From positions 1-64,000 of the forward strand of contig JAICWE010000006.1 in NCBI GenBank assembly GCA_025934955.1: a stretch of 64,000 nt of DNA. The letters run 5' to 3'. Origin of the DNA: Gemmatimonadales bacterium (GTDB lineage Bacteria > Gemmatimonadota > Gemmatimonadetes > Gemmatimonadales > GWC2-71-9). Below, piece by piece: positions 29,171-44,338 of this stretch. The position numbers and the translations under genes are program-made. Numbering within the stretch: position 1 is the stretch's first letter; every line of letters begins with the position of its first letter. The notes beneath the pieces are model-generated. The model saw only the letters and a program-made list of their open reading frames with translations, was not told where the DNA came from and ran no database searches.

Positions 29171-30606
29171 CCGACGATCGCTGGCGCTCGCCGCTCGGTA
29201 CCCGCTACGCGTCGCCGGCGATGCAGACGCTCTGGGGCGAGGCGCACCGCGTCGCGCTGTGGCGGCGGCTCTGGCTCGCGCTGATGGAAGCGGAGAAGGA
29301 GTTGGGGCTCGACATCCCGGACGCCGCGATCGCCGAGGTGCGGGCCCACCTCGACGACGCCGACCTCGCGGCCGCGGCCAGGTACGAGCGCCGCTTCCGG
29401 CACGACGTGATGGCGCACGTACACGCGTTAGGCGACCAGGCCCCGGCGGCGCGGCCGTTCCTGCACCTCGGCGCCACCAGCGCGTTCGTCACCGACAACG
29501 CCGATCTGATCGTCGTCCGGGAAGGGCTGCGGATCCTGCTCGGCCGGCTGGTCGCGGTGCTCGACGCGCTCCAGGGCTTTGCCCGCCGCTGGGCCGCGCT
29601 CCCCTGCCTCGCCTACACCCACTTCCAGCCGGCGCAGCTCACCACCGTGGGCAAGCGGGCAACGCTCTGGATGCAGGACCTGGCGCTCGACGTCGAGGAG
29701 CTGTCGCACCGGCTGGAGACGATCCGGTTCCGCGGCTGCCAGGGCACGACGGGGACGCAGGCGTCGTTCCTCGAGCTGTTCGGCGGCGATCACGCCAAGG
29801 TGCGCGAGCTGGAGCGCCGGGTCACCCGGAAGCTCGGCTTCGCCGAACAGTACGCCGTGACCGGTCAGACGTATCCGCGGAAGGCGGACAGCGCGGTGCT
29901 CGACGCGCTGAGTGGCATCGCGCAGAGCGCGGCGAAGATGGCGCTGGATCTCCGGCTGCTGCAGCACGAGGGGGAGCTGCTGGAGCCGTTCGAGTCGGAA
30001 CAGATCGGCTCCAGCGCGATGGCGTACAAGCGGAATCCGATGCGCGCCGAGCGGATCGGCGCGCTGGCGCGGTTCGTCATCTCGCTCCAGGCCAACGGCG
30101 CACACACCGCCGCGAGCCAGTGGCTGGAGCGTACGCTCGACGACAGCGCCAACCGCCGCCTCGCCTTGCCCGAGGCGTTCCTCGCCGCCGATGCGATCCT
30201 GATCCTGCTCACCAACGTCGCCGCCGGCCTCGAGGTGCGCGAAGGCGTGATCCGGCGGCATGTGGACGAGCAGATGCCGTTCATGGCGACGGAGCGCTGG
30301 CTCATGGCCGGCGTCGCGGCAGGCGGCGACCGGCAGGCGCTGCACGAGGTCATCCGCCGGCATGGTCTGGCGGTGGCCGACGCGGTCGCCGGCGGCGCGC
30401 CTAACGACCTCCTCGCGCGCCTCGGCGCCGACCCCGCGTTCGCCGCCGTGTCGCCCGACCGCCTCCGGGCCGAGCTCGACCCGCACCGCTACACCGGCCG
30501 GGCGGAACAGCAGGTCGCGGAGTTCCTCACCGGGTTCCTCGCGCCGCTGCTCACCCGCGTCCGCCCGCTCGCGGCGGACGCGGACCCCGCGGAGATCCGC
30601 GTGTGA
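29167..30606 (+). CDS. purB: Adenylosuccinate lyase
   Basis: 479 residues, fumarase/aspartase superfamily. It acts twice in purine synthesis: SAICAR to AICAR and adenylosuccinate to AMP. Signatures: [31 protein letters not shown] with the catalytic histidine, [16 protein letters not shown], and the superfamily signature [16 protein letters not shown]. The ATG overlaps the htrA stop. Its length is closer to the eukaryotic/B. subtilis-like long group than to the shortest bacterial forms. Confidence 0.95.
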   Translation: MTDDRWRSPLGTRYASPAMQTLWGEAHRVALWRRLWLALMEAEKELGLDIPDAAIAEVRAHLDDADLAAAARYERRFRHDVMAHVHALGDQAPAARPFLHLGATSAFVTDNADLIVVREGLRILLGRLVAVLDALQGFARRWAALPCLAYTHFQPAQLTTVGKRATLWMQDLALDVEELSHRLETIRFRGCQGTTGTQASFLELFGGDHAKVRELERRVTRKLGFAEQYAVTGQTYPRKADSAVLDALSGIAQSAAKMALDLRLLQHEGELLEPFESEQIGSSAMAYKRNPMRAERIGALARFVISLQANGAHTAASQWLERTLDDSANRRLALPEAFLAADAILILLTNVAAGLEVREGVIRRHVDEQMPFMATERWLMAGVAAGGDRQALHEVIRRHGLAVADAVAGGAPNDLLARLGADPAFAAVSPDRLRAELDPHRYTGRAEQQVAEFLTGFLAPLLTRVRPLAADADPAEIRV

Positions 30607-31508
30607 CGGCGCCGCCCCTGCCGCTGCTACGGCGCGGAAAGGTACGCGAGGTCTACCAGGTGGACGCCGACCTGCTGCTCCTGGTGGCGAGCGACCGGGT
30701 GAGCGCGTTCGACGTCATCATGCGCGAGCGGGTGCCGCAGAAGGGCGCGGTGCTCACGCAACTCAGCGCCTTCTGGTTCGAGCGGCTGCGCGGCGTCGTC
30801 CCGTCGCACTTCATCACCGCGCGGATCGCCGACATCGTCGCACGGGTGCCGTCGCTCATGCCGCACCGCGGCGCGCTCGCCGGCCGCGCCATGCTGGTGC
30901 GGCGCACGACGCCGGTGCCGTTCGAGTGCGTGGTCCGCGGTTACCTTTCGGGCTCGGCGTGGCAGGAGTATCGCCAGCGCGGCACGCTCGCCGGTGAGCC
31001 GCTGGCCGCGGGGCTGGAAGAGAGCGCGCGGCTGGAACCGCCGGTCTTCTCGCCGGCAACCAAGGCGGAGAGCGGCCACGACGTCAACGTCACGCCGGCG
31101 GCCGTTGCGGCGGCGCTCGGCAGCGACACCGCCGATCGGCTGGAGCGGTCGAGTTTCGCGGTGTACGCCGCCGGCCGGGACTACGCCGCGGAGCGCGGAA
31201 TCATCATCGCGGATACCAAGTTCGAGTTCGGCCACGCCGCCGACGGAGCGCTGCTGCTGATCGACGAAGTGCTGACCCCCGATTCGTCCCGCTTCTGGCC
31301 CGCCGCCCGGTACGCGCCGGGACGCGCACAGCCGAGCTTCGACAAGCAGCCGCTGCGGGACTATCTGGCGGGCGTGAAGGCGGCGGGCGGCTGGAACGGC
31401 GAGGCGCCGCCGCCGCCGCTCCCCGACGAGGTCGTCGCCGCGACGAGCCGCCGCTACCTCGAGGCATTCCGGCTGCTCACCGGCCGCGAGCTGGAGGAGG
31501 ACCGGTGA
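30603..31508 (+). CDS. purC: SAICAR synthetase
   Basis: 301 residues. It joins CAIR and aspartate with ATP. Conserved: [64 protein letters not shown], and [14 protein letters not shown]. The C-terminal extension resembles the longer, yeast-like PurC form. GTG start overlapping the purB stop; psd follows with a GTGA overlap. Confidence 0.96.
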   Translation: MTAPPLPLLRRGKVREVYQVDADLLLLVASDRVSAFDVIMRERVPQKGAVLTQLSAFWFERLRGVVPSHFITARIADIVARVPSLMPHRGALAGRAMLVRRTTPVPFECVVRGYLSGSAWQEYRQRGTLAGEPLAAGLEESARLEPPVFSPATKAESGHDVNVTPAAVAAALGSDTADRLERSSFAVYAAGRDYAAERGIIIADTKFEFGHAADGALLLIDEVLTPDSSRFWPAARYAPGRAQPSFDKQPLRDYLAGVKAAGGWNGEAPPPPLPDEVVAATSRRYLEAFRLLTGRELEEDR

Positions 31509-32134
31509 TCCGCACCGCGCCCGAGGGACGCTGGTTCATCGCCGGCGGCATCGTCATCGCGCTGCTCTTCGCGGCGTGGGGCTGGTGGATCGCGCTCGTG
31601 CTCTGGTTGCCGGTGGCGATCTGGATCGTCGCCTTCTTTCGCGATCCCGAGCGCGCGTGGCAGAAGGGGGCCGACCTCATCGTCGCGCCGGCGGACGGCC
31701 GCGTGGTGGACATCCGCACGGTGGACGAGCCGGCGTTCTTCCACGGCGCGGCGCAGCGGATCTCGATCTTCATGAACGTCTTCGATTGCCACGTGAACCG
31801 CTATCCGGCCGACGGCGTCGTCGCCTACCGGCAGTACAACCCCGGCAAGTTCCTCCACGCCGCCGACGAGAAGGCAAGCGCCGACAACGAGCAGTCCACC
31901 GTCGGACTCGAGACACCGCGCGGCAAGCTGCTGATCCGCCAGATCGCGGGGCTGATCGCGCGGCGCATCATTACCGATGATCCGGAGGGCACCGCCGTGC
32001 ACCAGGGCGATCGGCTCGGCATGATCCGCTTCGGCTCGCGGGTGGACCTCTTCGTGCCGGTCGGCGCGGAGATCCTGGTCCGGACCGGCGACGCGACCCG
32101 CGTCGGCATGACGGTGGTCGCGAAATGGGCGTGA
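31505..32134 (+). CDS. psd: Phosphatidylserine decarboxylase, short (archaeal-type)
   Basis: 209 residues from a GTG. It makes phosphatidylethanolamine from phosphatidylserine. One or two N-terminal membrane segments ([20 protein letters not shown]) are followed by the catalytic region with [26 protein letters not shown] and the pyruvoyl-forming Gly-Ser in [11 protein letters not shown]. The next gene is its partner pssA (10-base overlap). The phospholipid pair interrupts the purine genes. Confidence 0.93.
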   Translation: MIRTAPEGRWFIAGGIVIALLFAAWGWWIALVLWLPVAIWIVAFFRDPERAWQKGADLIVAPADGRVVDIRTVDEPAFFHGAAQRISIFMNVFDCHVNRYPADGVVAYRQYNPGKFLHAADEKASADNEQSTVGLETPRGKLLIRQIAGLIARRIITDDPEGTAVHQGDRLGMIRFGSRVDLFVPVGAEILVRTGDATRVGMTVVAKWA

Positions 32135-33000
32135 TCCCGGGCGGGCGGCGACTGCGGGCGCCGGGCATGCGGCGCGCCGTCATCGTGATGCCGAGCGCCT
32201 TCACGCTCGGCAATCTGTTCTTCGGCTTCTGGTCCATCGTCTCGGCGTTCAACGGCAACTTCCGCTGGGCCGGCTGGTTCATCGTCTTCGCCGGCATCCT
32301 TGACATGCTGGACGGCCGCGTCGCGCGGCTCTCCGGCACCGGCACCAAGTTCGGCGCGGAGCTCGACTCGCTGATCGACATCGTCTCGTTCGGCGTCGCA
32401 CCGGCGCTGCTGATGTACTTCCTCGAGTTCGCCACCGGCGGCCGCTTCGCCTGGATCCTCTGCTACATCTACGTCGTCGCGGTGGCGCTCCGGCTCGCCC
32501 GCTACAACGTCATGAGCCATAGCGGGCCGCACTCGAGCTGGTTCACCGGCATGCCGTCGCCGTCGGCCGGGATGACGCTCGCCGTGTACTATCCGTTCAG
32601 CCAGACCGACTGGTATCGGCTCTCGCTGCAGTACCTCGATCTGCAGCGGCAGGGACTCGTCGTCCTCATGCTGCTGCTCGCGGTGCTGATGGTGAGCAAC
32701 GTGAAGTATCCGCGCTTCCCCGCCATCGGCGTGCGCAGCGTGCGCGGCATCATCGGACTGGTGGTGCACCTGGTCCTGCTCGCGGGCGGACTCCTTGCCC
32801 CGAGCTATTTTCTCTTTCCGCTGGCGCTGGCGTACATGCTGTTCGGCCTGGCGCGCGCGACCATCCTGGGGTTGATGGAGCGGCGCGAGCCGCAGCTCGC
32901 CGTCGACGATCAGCTGGCAGACGGCGAGGACGACGGCGACGAGGCCGTCACTGACGAGCGGCGCCACCGCTGGGGCGACCGCAGGGAGATCGGCGAATGA
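32125..33000 (+). CDS. pssA: CDP-diacylglycerol-serine O-phosphatidyltransferase
   Basis: 291 residues with six to eight membrane segments. The CDP-alcohol phosphotransferase motif (DGx2ARx8Gx3Dx3D) is visible as [20 protein letters not shown] followed by SLID. It makes phosphatidylserine, the substrate of Psd, in the inner membrane. The C-terminal 45 residues are a charged cytoplasmic tail rich in Asp, Glu and Arg. Overlaps psd upstream and purS downstream (ATGA). Confidence 0.94.
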   Translation: MGVIPGGRRLRAPGMRRAVIVMPSAFTLGNLFFGFWSIVSAFNGNFRWAGWFIVFAGILDMLDGRVARLSGTGTKFGAELDSLIDIVSFGVAPALLMYFLEFATGGRFAWILCYIYVVAVALRLARYNVMSHSGPHSSWFTGMPSPSAGMTLAVYYPFSQTDWYRLSLQYLDLQRQGLVVLMLLLAVLMVSNVKYPRFPAIGVRSVRGIIGLVVHLVLLAGGLLAPSYFLFPLALAYMLFGLARATILGLMERREPQLAVDDQLADGEDDGDEAVTDERRHRWGDRREIGE

Positions 33001-33248
33001 CCTACCGTGTGCACGTCCGCGTCATGCCACGCGCCGGACTGCTCGACCCGCAGGGCAAGGCCGTGGAGCACGCGCTCTCGGCGCTCGGCTTCCAGGGCGC
33101 CGACGCCGTGCGGATCGGCCGGGCCATCGAGCTGAGCGTCGCCGCCGAGTCGCAGGACGAAGCCGAGGCGCGCGCGCGGCAGATGTGCGACAAGCTGCTC
33201 GCCAATCCGGTGACCGAGGACTACCTGCTCGAGGTGGAGGAGGCGTGA
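32997..33248 (+). CDS. purS: FGAM synthase subunit PurS
   Basis: 83 residues. The small structural subunit that, with PurQ and PurL, makes formylglycinamidine ribonucleotide. [20 protein letters not shown] and the C-terminal [15 protein letters not shown] are typical. Its presence shows the three-protein (Bacillus-type) enzyme rather than the single long PurL. It overlaps pssA and purQ by four bases on each side. Confidence 0.93.
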   Translation: MTYRVHVRVMPRAGLLDPQGKAVEHALSALGFQGADAVRIGRAIELSVAAESQDEAEARARQMCDKLLANPVTEDYLLEVEEA

Positions 33249-33951
33249 CGCTGCGCGCCGCCGTCGTGCGGTTTCCCGGCAGCAACTGCGATGAGGACGC
33301 GCTCCGCGCCTGCGCCCGCGTCGGCATGGACGCCTGCTACGTCTGGCACCGCGACACCGGACTGGGCGGCGCCGACGTCGTCATCCTGCCGGGCGGCTTC
33401 AGCTACGGCGATTACCTGCGCGCCGGCGCCATCGCTCGCTTCAGCCCGATCATGCGCGCGGTGCAGCGCCACGCCGCGGCCGGCGGTCCCACGCTCGGGG
33501 TGTGCAATGGATTTCAGATTCTCTGCGAGGCGCACCTGCTCCCCGGCGCGCTGGCGCGGAACGAGCGGCTGACCTTCGTCTCGAAGCCGGTGGACGTCCT
33601 CGTCGAGCGCACCGATACGATCTTCACCTCGGCGTATCAGCCGGGCCAGCGGATTCGCATTCCGGTCGCGCACGGCGAAGGCCGCTTCACCGCCGACGCC
33701 GAGACGCTGCGCATGCTGGAGGCGGAGGGCCGGGTGGTGCTTCGCTACGTGCCGAGCGGCAGCGAGACCGGCTTGCCGAATCCCAACGGCTCGGCCGGCG
33801 ACATCGCCGGCGTCAGCAACGCGGCGGGCAACGTGCTCGGCATCATGCCGCACCCCGAGCGCGCCGCCGATCCGATCCTCGGCACCGCCGACGGTGCCGC
33901 GTTCTTCGAGTCGCTCGCCGCGTGGTCGCCCGGCGTGAAGGCGGGGCGCTG

Positions 33952-33952
<1 letters not shown>
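33245..33952 (+). CDS. purQ: FGAM synthase glutaminase subunit PurQ
   Basis: 235 residues from GTG 33245, overlapping the purS stop. A class I glutaminase: [19 protein letters not shown] at the start, the nucleophile cysteine in [13 protein letters not shown], and the histidine and glutamate of the triad in GIMPHPERA. It supplies ammonia to PurL, whose ATG shares a base with the purQ stop. Confidence 0.95.
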
Positions 33953-36276
<2,324 letters not shown>

Positions 36277-36280
36277 CACG

Positions 36281-37671
36281 ATGTGCGGCATCTTCGGCGT
36301 ATCGGCGCTGCCTGACGCGGCGCGACTCACCTACCTCGGCCTCTACGCCCTGCAGCACCGCGGGCAGGAGAGCGCCGGCATCATCGCGATCGATCGCGAT
36401 GGCAACGCACGGATGCACCGCGGCATGGGGCTCGTCTCGGAGAACTTCGACGAGCCCGCGCTCGCCGGCCTGCCCGGTGATGTCGCGGTCGGCCACACCC
36501 GCTACTCCACCACCGGCAGCAGCGTGCTGGCCAACGCGCAGCCGTGCTACGCCAACACCCGCTGCGGTCCGCTCACGCTGGCGCACAACGGCAATCTCAC
36601 CAACGCCGACGAGATCAAGGAGCGCCTGGTCGAGCAGGGCGCGATCTTCCAATCGTCCTCGGATTCCGAGGTGCTGGTCCACCTGATCGCTCGCTCGCAC
36701 GCGGAGGGCGCGGAGGCGCAGATCCGCGACGCGCTGGAGCAGGTGGACGGCGCGTACAGTCTCGTCATCACCGTGGGCCGCGAGATGTACGCGGCGGTGG
36801 ACAGCCGCGGCTTCCGCCCGCTCATTCTCGGCCGCCTCGGACATGGTATCGTCGTTTCGTCGGAGACCTGCGCGCTCGACCTCGTCGGCGCCAGCGTGGT
36901 CCGCGAGCTCAAGCCGGGAGACTTTGTCCGGATCGTGGACGGCAACGTCCAGGAGCTGCCGCGGCTCCGCCCCCGGCCGGTGCACCGCTGCGTCTTCGAG
37001 CTGGTGTACTTCGCCCGGCCGGACAGCACGATCTTCGGCCGGTCGGTGGACGCCGCACGCCGCGAGCTGGGCCGCGCGCTCGCGCGCGAGCACCCCGCCC
37101 CCGCCGCCGAAGTCGTCTTCAGCGTTCCCGACAGCTCCAACGCCATGGCGCTCGGGTTCGCCGAGGAGTCCGGTATCAAGCTGGAGCACGGGCTGATCCG
37201 CAATCACTATGTGGGTCGCACGTTCATCAATCCGACGCAGGCGCTCCGCGTCGCCAAGGTGCGGATCAAGTTCAATGCGGTGCGCGAGGTGATCGAGGGG
37301 AAGTCGGTCGTCGTGGTGGACGACAGTCTGGTGCGTGGCAATACCAGCAAGGGACTGGTCCAGCTCATCCGCGGCGCCGGCGCGCGCGAGGTCCACCTGC
37401 GCCTCGGCTCGCCGCCGATCACCGGCCCGTGTCTCTACGGGATCGACACGCCGACCCGCGACGAGCTGATCGCCGCCACGCACTCGCACGAAGAGATCCG
37501 TGAGTTCCTCGGCGTCGACACGCTCGGCTACTTGTCGCTCGACGGGATGCTGCGCGCGGCGGGGCCACAGACCAGCTACTGCCACGCCTGCTTTTCCGGC
37601 GACTACCCCACCCCGGTGCCTGACGAGCTGGTGCAGCTCGGCCACGCGGCGGCCGCCGCTGCGGTCGGGGC

Positions 37672-37675
<4 letters not shown>
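36281..37675 (+). CDS. purF: Amidophosphoribosyltransferase
   Basis: 464 residues. First committed step of purine synthesis. Cys2 (MCGIFGV) is the glutaminase nucleophile and, with no propeptide, is exposed by methionine removal. The PRPP-binding loop is VVVVDDSLVRGNTSKGL. Cysteines in HRCVFELVYFARPD, TGPCLYGIDTPTRDE and SYCHACFSGDYP fit the 4Fe-4S ligands of the B. subtilis enzyme, so an oxygen-sensitive cluster is likely. Overlaps ppdK by ATGA. Confidence 0.95.
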
Positions 37676-40335
<2,660 letters not shown>

Positions 40336-40358
40336 CCGACTCTCCCGCCGAGGTGACG

Positions 40359-40853
40359 ATGACGCAGCCGCTGGTCGGTGTGGTGATGGGCAGCGATTCG
40401 GACTGGGAGGTGATGCAGCGCGCGGCCGAGCAGCTGGCCGCGTTCGACGTGCCGCACGAGTTGCGCGTCGTGTCCGCGCATCGCACGCCGGACCTGCTGT
40501 TCGAGTACGCCGCGGGCGCGCGCGCGCGCGGACTCCGCTGCATCATCGCGGGTGCCGGCGGCGCGGCGCACCTTCCGGGCATGCTCGCCGCCAAGACGTC
40601 GCTTCCCGTCCTCGGCGTGCCGGTGCCGGGCAAGCACCTCCAGGGTCTCGACTCGTTGCTGTCCATCGTGCAGATGCCCGCAGGCGTTCCGGTCGCCACG
40701 TTTGCCGTCGGCGCCGCGGGAGCGGGCAACGCCGGCCTCTTCGCCGTCGCGCTCCTCGCCGCCACCGACACGCGTCTTGCCGAGCGGCTCGATGGGTTTC
40801 GCCGCAGCCAGACCGATCGCGTGCTCGCCCAGAAGCTGCCGGAGTCCCGTTGA
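40359..40853 (+). CDS. purE: N5-CAIR mutase PurE
   Basis: 164 residues, class I Pur[36 protein letters not shown] and [17 protein letters not shown] form the nucleotide site. GAGGTGA five bases before the ATG is a good ribosome binding site. A 23-base gap follows ppdK, the largest gap in the run. It works with PurK; the purK start overlaps its stop (TTGA). Confidence 0.96.
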   Translation: MTQPLVGVVMGSDSDWEVMQRAAEQLAAFDVPHELRVVSAHRTPDLLFEYAAGARARGLRCIIAGAGGAAHLPGMLAAKTSLPVLGVPVPGKHLQGLDSLLSIVQMPAGVPVATFAVGAAGAGNAGLFAVALLAATDTRLAERLDGFRRSQTDRVLAQKLPESR

Positions 40854-41977
40854 TTCTGCCGGGCGCCACGCTCGGCGTCCTCGGCGGCGGGCAGCTCGGG
40901 CGGATGTTCACCATCCGCGCGCGCACGCTCGGCTACGGCGTCGTCGTGCTCGACCCGGATGCCGGGAGTCCGGCCGGCGCCATGGCCGACCGGCACCTCT
41001 GTGCGGCGTACGATGATCGGGCCGCCCTCGAGGAGCTCGCGCGGAGCTGCGCCGCGGTCACCACCGAGTTCGAGAACGTTCCCGCCGGCGTGCTGGAGCA
41101 GCTCGCCGGGCACGTGCCGGTGAGTCCGCCGCCGCACGCGGTGGCCATCGCGCAGGACCGGATCCTGGAGAAGCGCTTCCTCGCCGAGCACGGCTTCCCC
41201 ACGGCGGCGTGGCGGCCGGTTCTGAGCGCCGCCGACCTGGCCGACGCCGCGACGCTCGGCGCTCCCGCAATCCTCAAGACCAGCCGGTTCGGGTACGATG
41301 GCAAGGGTCAGATCAGCGTGGAGCGCGTGGAGGAGCTGGCGACGGCACAGCAGCGGCTGCGCGGCGTCGCCTGCGTGTTCGAGCGGCGTCTCGCCCTCGA
41401 GTGTGAGCTGTCGGTGGTGCTGGCGCGCGGGCGCGACGGCGCCCTCGTCGCGTTCCCGCCGGCGGAGAACGTTCATCGTGGCGGAATCCTGGAGACGTCC
41501 ACCATTCCCGCGCGGGTGCCCGCGCAGTTGGCGCAGAGCGCAGCGGAGCTTGCCGCCGCCGTGGCCACCGCCCTGGATTACGTCGGCGTGCTCGGCGTGG
41601 AATTGTTCGTCGCGGACGGCGGGCGGCTTTACGTCAACGAGCTGGCACCGCGACCGCACAATAGCGGGCACTTCACCCTGGATGCGACCGCCACCGATCA
41701 GTTCGAGCAACAGGTGCGCGCGCTCTGCGGACTGCCGCTCGGCAGCCCCGTCCTGCTTTCCCCGGCCACGATGATCAACCTGCTGGGTGACGCGTGGGTC
41801 GGAGGCGAGCCGCGCTGGGAGGAAGCCTTTGCGCGGCCGGGAGTGAAGCTGCACCTCTACGGCAAGCGCGAGCCGCGGCCGGGCCGGAAGATGGGCCATC
41901 TTACCTGCCTCGCCGCGACGGCCGACGCCTCGTTCCACCTGGCGCACGAGACGCTGCAGGCGCTCGAGCGGCGGTAG
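40850..41977 (+). CDS. purK: N5-CAIR synthetase PurK
   Basis: 375 residues from a TTG start. ATP-grasp enzyme: [20 protein letters not shown] at the N-terminus, [31 protein letters not shown] and GRKMGHLTC near the C-terminus. It carboxylates AIR with ATP and bicarbonate. It ends the plus-strand run; the next gene is convergent after 17 bases. Confidence 0.96.
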   Translation: MILPGATLGVLGGGQLGRMFTIRARTLGYGVVVLDPDAGSPAGAMADRHLCAAYDDRAALEELARSCAAVTTEFENVPAGVLEQLAGHVPVSPPPHAVAIAQDRILEKRFLAEHGFPTAAWRPVLSAADLADAATLGAPAILKTSRFGYDGKGQISVERVEELATAQQRLRGVACVFERRLALECELSVVLARGRDGALVAFPPAENVHRGGILETSTIPARVPAQLAQSAAELAAAVATALDYVGVLGVELFVADGGRLYVNELAPRPHNSGHFTLDATATDQFEQQVRALCGLPLGSPVLLSPATMINLLGDAWVGGEPRWEEAFARPGVKLHLYGKREPRPGRKMGHLTCLAATADASFHLAHETLQALERR

Positions 41978-41994
41978 CGCGTCCGGCCGGCGAC

Positions 41995-43254
41995 CTAGAG
42001 CGCCGCCACCCCGGCGATCAGCCGCTCCACCTCATCGGCCGTCGTGTAGCAGGCGCAGCCCGCGCGCACCAATCCATCCCGCGCATGCCCGAGTCGCTCC
42101 ACAACCGTCGTCGCGTAGAAATCCCCGTTCGACACGAAGACTCCCCGCTCCGCCAGCCGCTCGGCCACGACGCGTGAGGGTACGTCACGTACGGTAAACG
42201 AGAGCGTCGGTGTGCGCGGCCGCCCCGGTTGCGGTCCGTAGAGCCGCACCTTCTCCAGTCGCGCGAGCCCGTCCCACATTTGTCGCAGCAACGTCTCTCC
42301 GCGCGCGTGGAGGGCCGCGTACGTGCGCGCAAGGCGGTCGCGCCGGCTACCGCCCGGCCCGGCCAGTGCGGCCAGGAAGTCCACCGCGGCTCCGGCGCCG
42401 GTGATCCCCTCGTGGTTCAGCGTTCCGCTCTCCAGCCGCTCAGGCGGCGTGTCGGGGGCTGGCTCGAGCTTTGGCGCGTCAATGGTGCGGAGCCGGTCCC
42501 GCCGCCCGTAGAGGACGCCGAGATGCGGGCCGTAGAACTTGTATGGCGAGCAGGCCAGGAAGTCGCAACCCAGTGCGCGGACGTCCACCAGCTCGTGCGG
42601 CGCGAAGTGGACGGCGTCGACGAACGTCAGCGCACCGGCCTCGCGGGCCAGCTCGCGCGCGTGGGCCACATCGGAGATCGTGCCGAGTGCGTTCGACGCA
42701 GCGCCGATCGCCAGGAGGCGGGTGCGCGGTCCCAGGCTCCGCTCGAGCGCCGGCCAGTTCAGTTCACCCGTGGCCGGGTTCATCGGAATCGTGCGTACCA
42801 CCGCGCCGCGCTCCCGCGCCGCCCTGCGCCACGGGGCCACGTTCGCGTGGTGGTCCAGCTCGGTGACGATCACCTCGTCACCCGGGCCCCAGCCGCTCGC
42901 GACGGCCCGAGCCAGGTGGAACGTGAGCGTCGTCATGTTGGCGCCAAAGACGATCTCGTCCGGTGCGGCGTTGAGGAGGTCTGCCATTGCCGAGCGGGCG
43001 GCCGCGATCGCCGCGTCGGTCTCCGCGCTCGTGGCGTAGACCCAGTGGGTGTTCGCGTTGTGGTGCAGGAGATAATCTCGGACTGTGTCGGCCACCCCCC
43101 CGGGCACCTGGGTACCGCCAGGCCCGTCGAAGTAGGCCACCGGCTGGCCGCCTTCGCGCCGCTCCAGCGCCGGGAACGCCCGGCGGATCTCGCCTACGGA
43201 AAGAACGTCTCGCTCGGGAGGTGCTGCGGCCGGGACCACGCTCGACATTGGCAT
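41995..43254 (-). CDS. Class V aminotransferase, cysteine desulfurase-like (VC1184 type)
   Basis: 419 residues from ATG 43254 (a second ATG lies two codons in). Class V PLP fold: FDGPGGTQVPGGVADTV at the N-terminus, TELDHHANVAPWRRAARERG, FVDAVHFAPHELVDV and the PLP lysine in CSPYKFYGPHLGVLYG. A cysteine-bearing RAGCACYTTADEVERL stretch is in the place of the catalytic loop of cysteine desulfurases. No iron-sulfur assembly genes are near, and the real substrate in this subgroup is not established to my knowledge. A longer upstream reading is not supported. Confidence 0.8.
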   Translation of the reverse strand: MPMSSVVPAAAPPERDVLSVGEIRRAFPALERREGGQPVAYFDGPGGTQVPGGVADTVRDYLLHHNANTHWVYATSAETDAAIAAARSAMADLLNAAPDEIVFGANMTTLTFHLARAVASGWGPGDEVIVTELDHHANVAPWRRAARERGAVVRTIPMNPATGELNWPALERSLGPRTRLLAIGAASNALGTISDVAHARELAREAGALTFVDAVHFAPHELVDVRALGCDFLACSPYKFYGPHLGVLYGRRDRLRTIDAPKLEPAPDTPPERLESGTLNHEGITGAGAAVDFLAALAGPGGSRRDRLARTYAALHARGETLLRQMWDGLARLEKVRLYGPQPGRPRTPTLSFTVRDVPSRVVAERLAERGVFVSNGDFYATTVVERLGHARDGLVRAGCACYTTADEVERLIAGVAAL

Positions 43255-43415
43255 TCCGGGGAGGGGGCGAAGGCAGAATACCACGAACCCCGCGGCGCGG
43301 CGAGTCCGCGCCCGGGGACTTCCCTCGGTATAACCTGAGAAGTCAGATGATGTATGTCGCCGGGACTGGTTGGCGCTTTGGCACTTAGCTGCGAGTTGAG
43401 TCTCGGTGTAAGCGC

Positions 43416-43457
43416 CCATTCTCAACCGCTCGGCAGTCCGCCGGCGGCTGAGAATGG
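43416..43457. repeat. Inverted repeat / hairpin in intergenic region
   Basis: CCATTCTCA (43416-43424) and TGAGAATGG (43449-43457) are perfect 9-base arms, extended by CCGC/GCGG after one mismatch, around a 14-base loop. It lies in the 238 bases between the SWIM gene end and the class V gene start, which hold no gene. There is no clear U-tract, so terminator, operator or small-RNA roles are all open. Confidence 0.5.
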
Positions 43458-43492
43458 CTGAATGGAGCTGGATTTTTCGGGGGACGGTTCGG

Positions 43493-43792
43493 TCAGGTCA
43501 CGCGGGCGATGGCGGCCCGGCTGAAGAGCGGGGCCAACGCCCGCACGACGCGCTCGTTGCCCTCCCTGAGCAGCGCCGCAAGAATGTGCTTGCAGATCCG
43601 CTCGCGCCACAGGTGGTCGCCGCAGTCGCAGCGGGGGTGGCTCGTGGTGTACAGGTCCACCCAATGCTCGTGCTCGCCACCGCTCACTCGGTACTGCCCC
43701 GCCCCCACCCGCTCGCCGTCGAGCGTCAGACTGCGCTGGAGGCGGTCAAGGTCCACGCCGCCGGCGGCGGCGAAGTCAATCGCCGGAATCAT
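43493..43792 (-). CDS. Small SWIM zinc-finger protein
   Basis: 99 residues. The C-terminal half has the SWIM pattern CxC-x9-CxH in RCDCGDHLWRERICKHILAA, a zinc-binding fold that contacts DNA or proteins. The N-terminal half (LDRLQRSLTLDGERVGAG, YRVSGGEHEHWVDLY) has no known domain. Start at ATG 43792, with GAGG eight bases upstream; a TTG seven codons earlier is possible. SWIM domains usually belong to larger proteins such as SNF2 helicases or transposases, so a stand-alone copy is unusual. The function is unknown. Confidence 0.75.
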   Translation of the reverse strand: MIPAIDFAAAGGVDLDRLQRSLTLDGERVGAGQYRVSGGEHEHWVDLYTTSHPRCDCGDHLWRERICKHILAALLREGNERVVRALAPLFSRAAIARVT

Positions 43793-43840
43793 TACCGCTA
43801 CCTCGGAATTCAAAGTGAAGTTGCCTCATGACACATCACA

Positions 43841-43846
43841 AATATA
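43841..43846 (-). promoter_or_regulatory. Candidate -10 box of the SWIM gene
   Basis: TATATT on the minus strand, about 48 bases before the ATG at 43792. Unlike several other genes here, this gene would have a normal leader with a GAGG site. The -35 is not evident. Confidence 0.35.
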
Positions 43847-43900
43847 GTCTGTGCTTCGGCGTATTGCCGGTCTGATCCGCGACCGCCGACCCCAACGCAG

Positions 43901-43931
43901 AACGGCCCCGCCTGCGTCAGGCGGGGCCGTT
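43901..43931 (-). terminator. Hairpin terminator of the tmRNA gene
   Basis: A perfect 14-base-pair stem, AACGGCCCCGCCTG with CAGGCGGGGCCGTT, and a 3-base loop, beginning six bases beyond the tmRNA 3' end. No long U-run follows. The strength and position make it the likely end of the ssrA transcript. Confidence 0.75.
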
Positions 43932-43936
43932 CCGAG

Positions 43937-44298
43937 TGGAGGCGCAGGGAATTGAACCCTGGTCCGAATCAGCGTCCGAAACAGCGTCTACGTGCGTAGG
44001 CCTGGCTTCTTGCCGTCGCTCCCGGGCCGCTGCCAAGCCGACCTTCCCGTGAGCTAGCCCCTGAATCTCACCCTCGTCGGCGGGGCATCCGCCGAGGGCC
44101 AGCCCGGATTTTCGATTCGGTCATGGCGCGCCGGACGCGCTCCGATGTCCGAAGGTGCGTAGAGCGAGCTTAGCTCAGCTTACGCAGCCATTGCCAGTTC
44201 AGTGTTGGCAGATAAAGCGTTCCAAGCGGTTTTACCAGGGACCTGGACCTGGGCACGCTGCCATTCCATCTACTAACCCGTCGAAGCCGTTCGCCCCC
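43937..44298 (-). ncRNA. ssrA: Transfer-messenger RNA (tmRNA)
   Basis: 362 bases. The 5' end GGGGGCGAACGGCTTCGACG and the 3' end, with the T-arm GGTTCAATTCCC and acceptor strand CGCCTCC plus A, form the alanyl tRNA-like part (seven pairs, one G-U). CCA is not encoded. The tag frame at 44209-44180 reads GCC AAC ACT GAA CTG GCA ATG GCT GCG TAA, i.e. ANTELAMAA after the charged alanine. It rescues stalled ribosomes and marks the stuck protein for proteolysis. The 5' side diverges from the epimerase gene. Confidence 0.93.
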
Positions 44299-44301
44299 GT
44301 T

Positions 44302-44330
44302 TTGGAGTTGGTGAAATATAGCCATACTTT
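44302..44330 (+). promoter_or_regulatory. Epimerase-gene promoter, leaderless type
   Basis: TTGGAG (44302-44307), a 17-base spacer and TACTTT (44325-44330), with eight bases to the GTG at 44339. The start site is expected at or near the GTG. It interleaves with the divergent ssrA promoter. Confidence 0.55.
44315..44320 (-). promoter_or_regulatory. Candidate -10 box of ssrA
   Basis: TATATT on the minus strand, 16 bases before the mature tmRNA 5' end. That fits a short 5' precursor removed by RNase P. A weak TTCACG (44338-44343) is 17 bases further upstream. The site lies inside the spacer of the opposing epimerase promoter. Confidence 0.4.
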
Positions 44331-44338
44331 ACCCTTCC

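Noticed and set aside
43937-43975. A tRNA 3' half (T-arm and acceptor)
   Set aside because: The matching 5' half is 330 bases away and a tag frame lies between, so this is tmRNA, not a tRNA.
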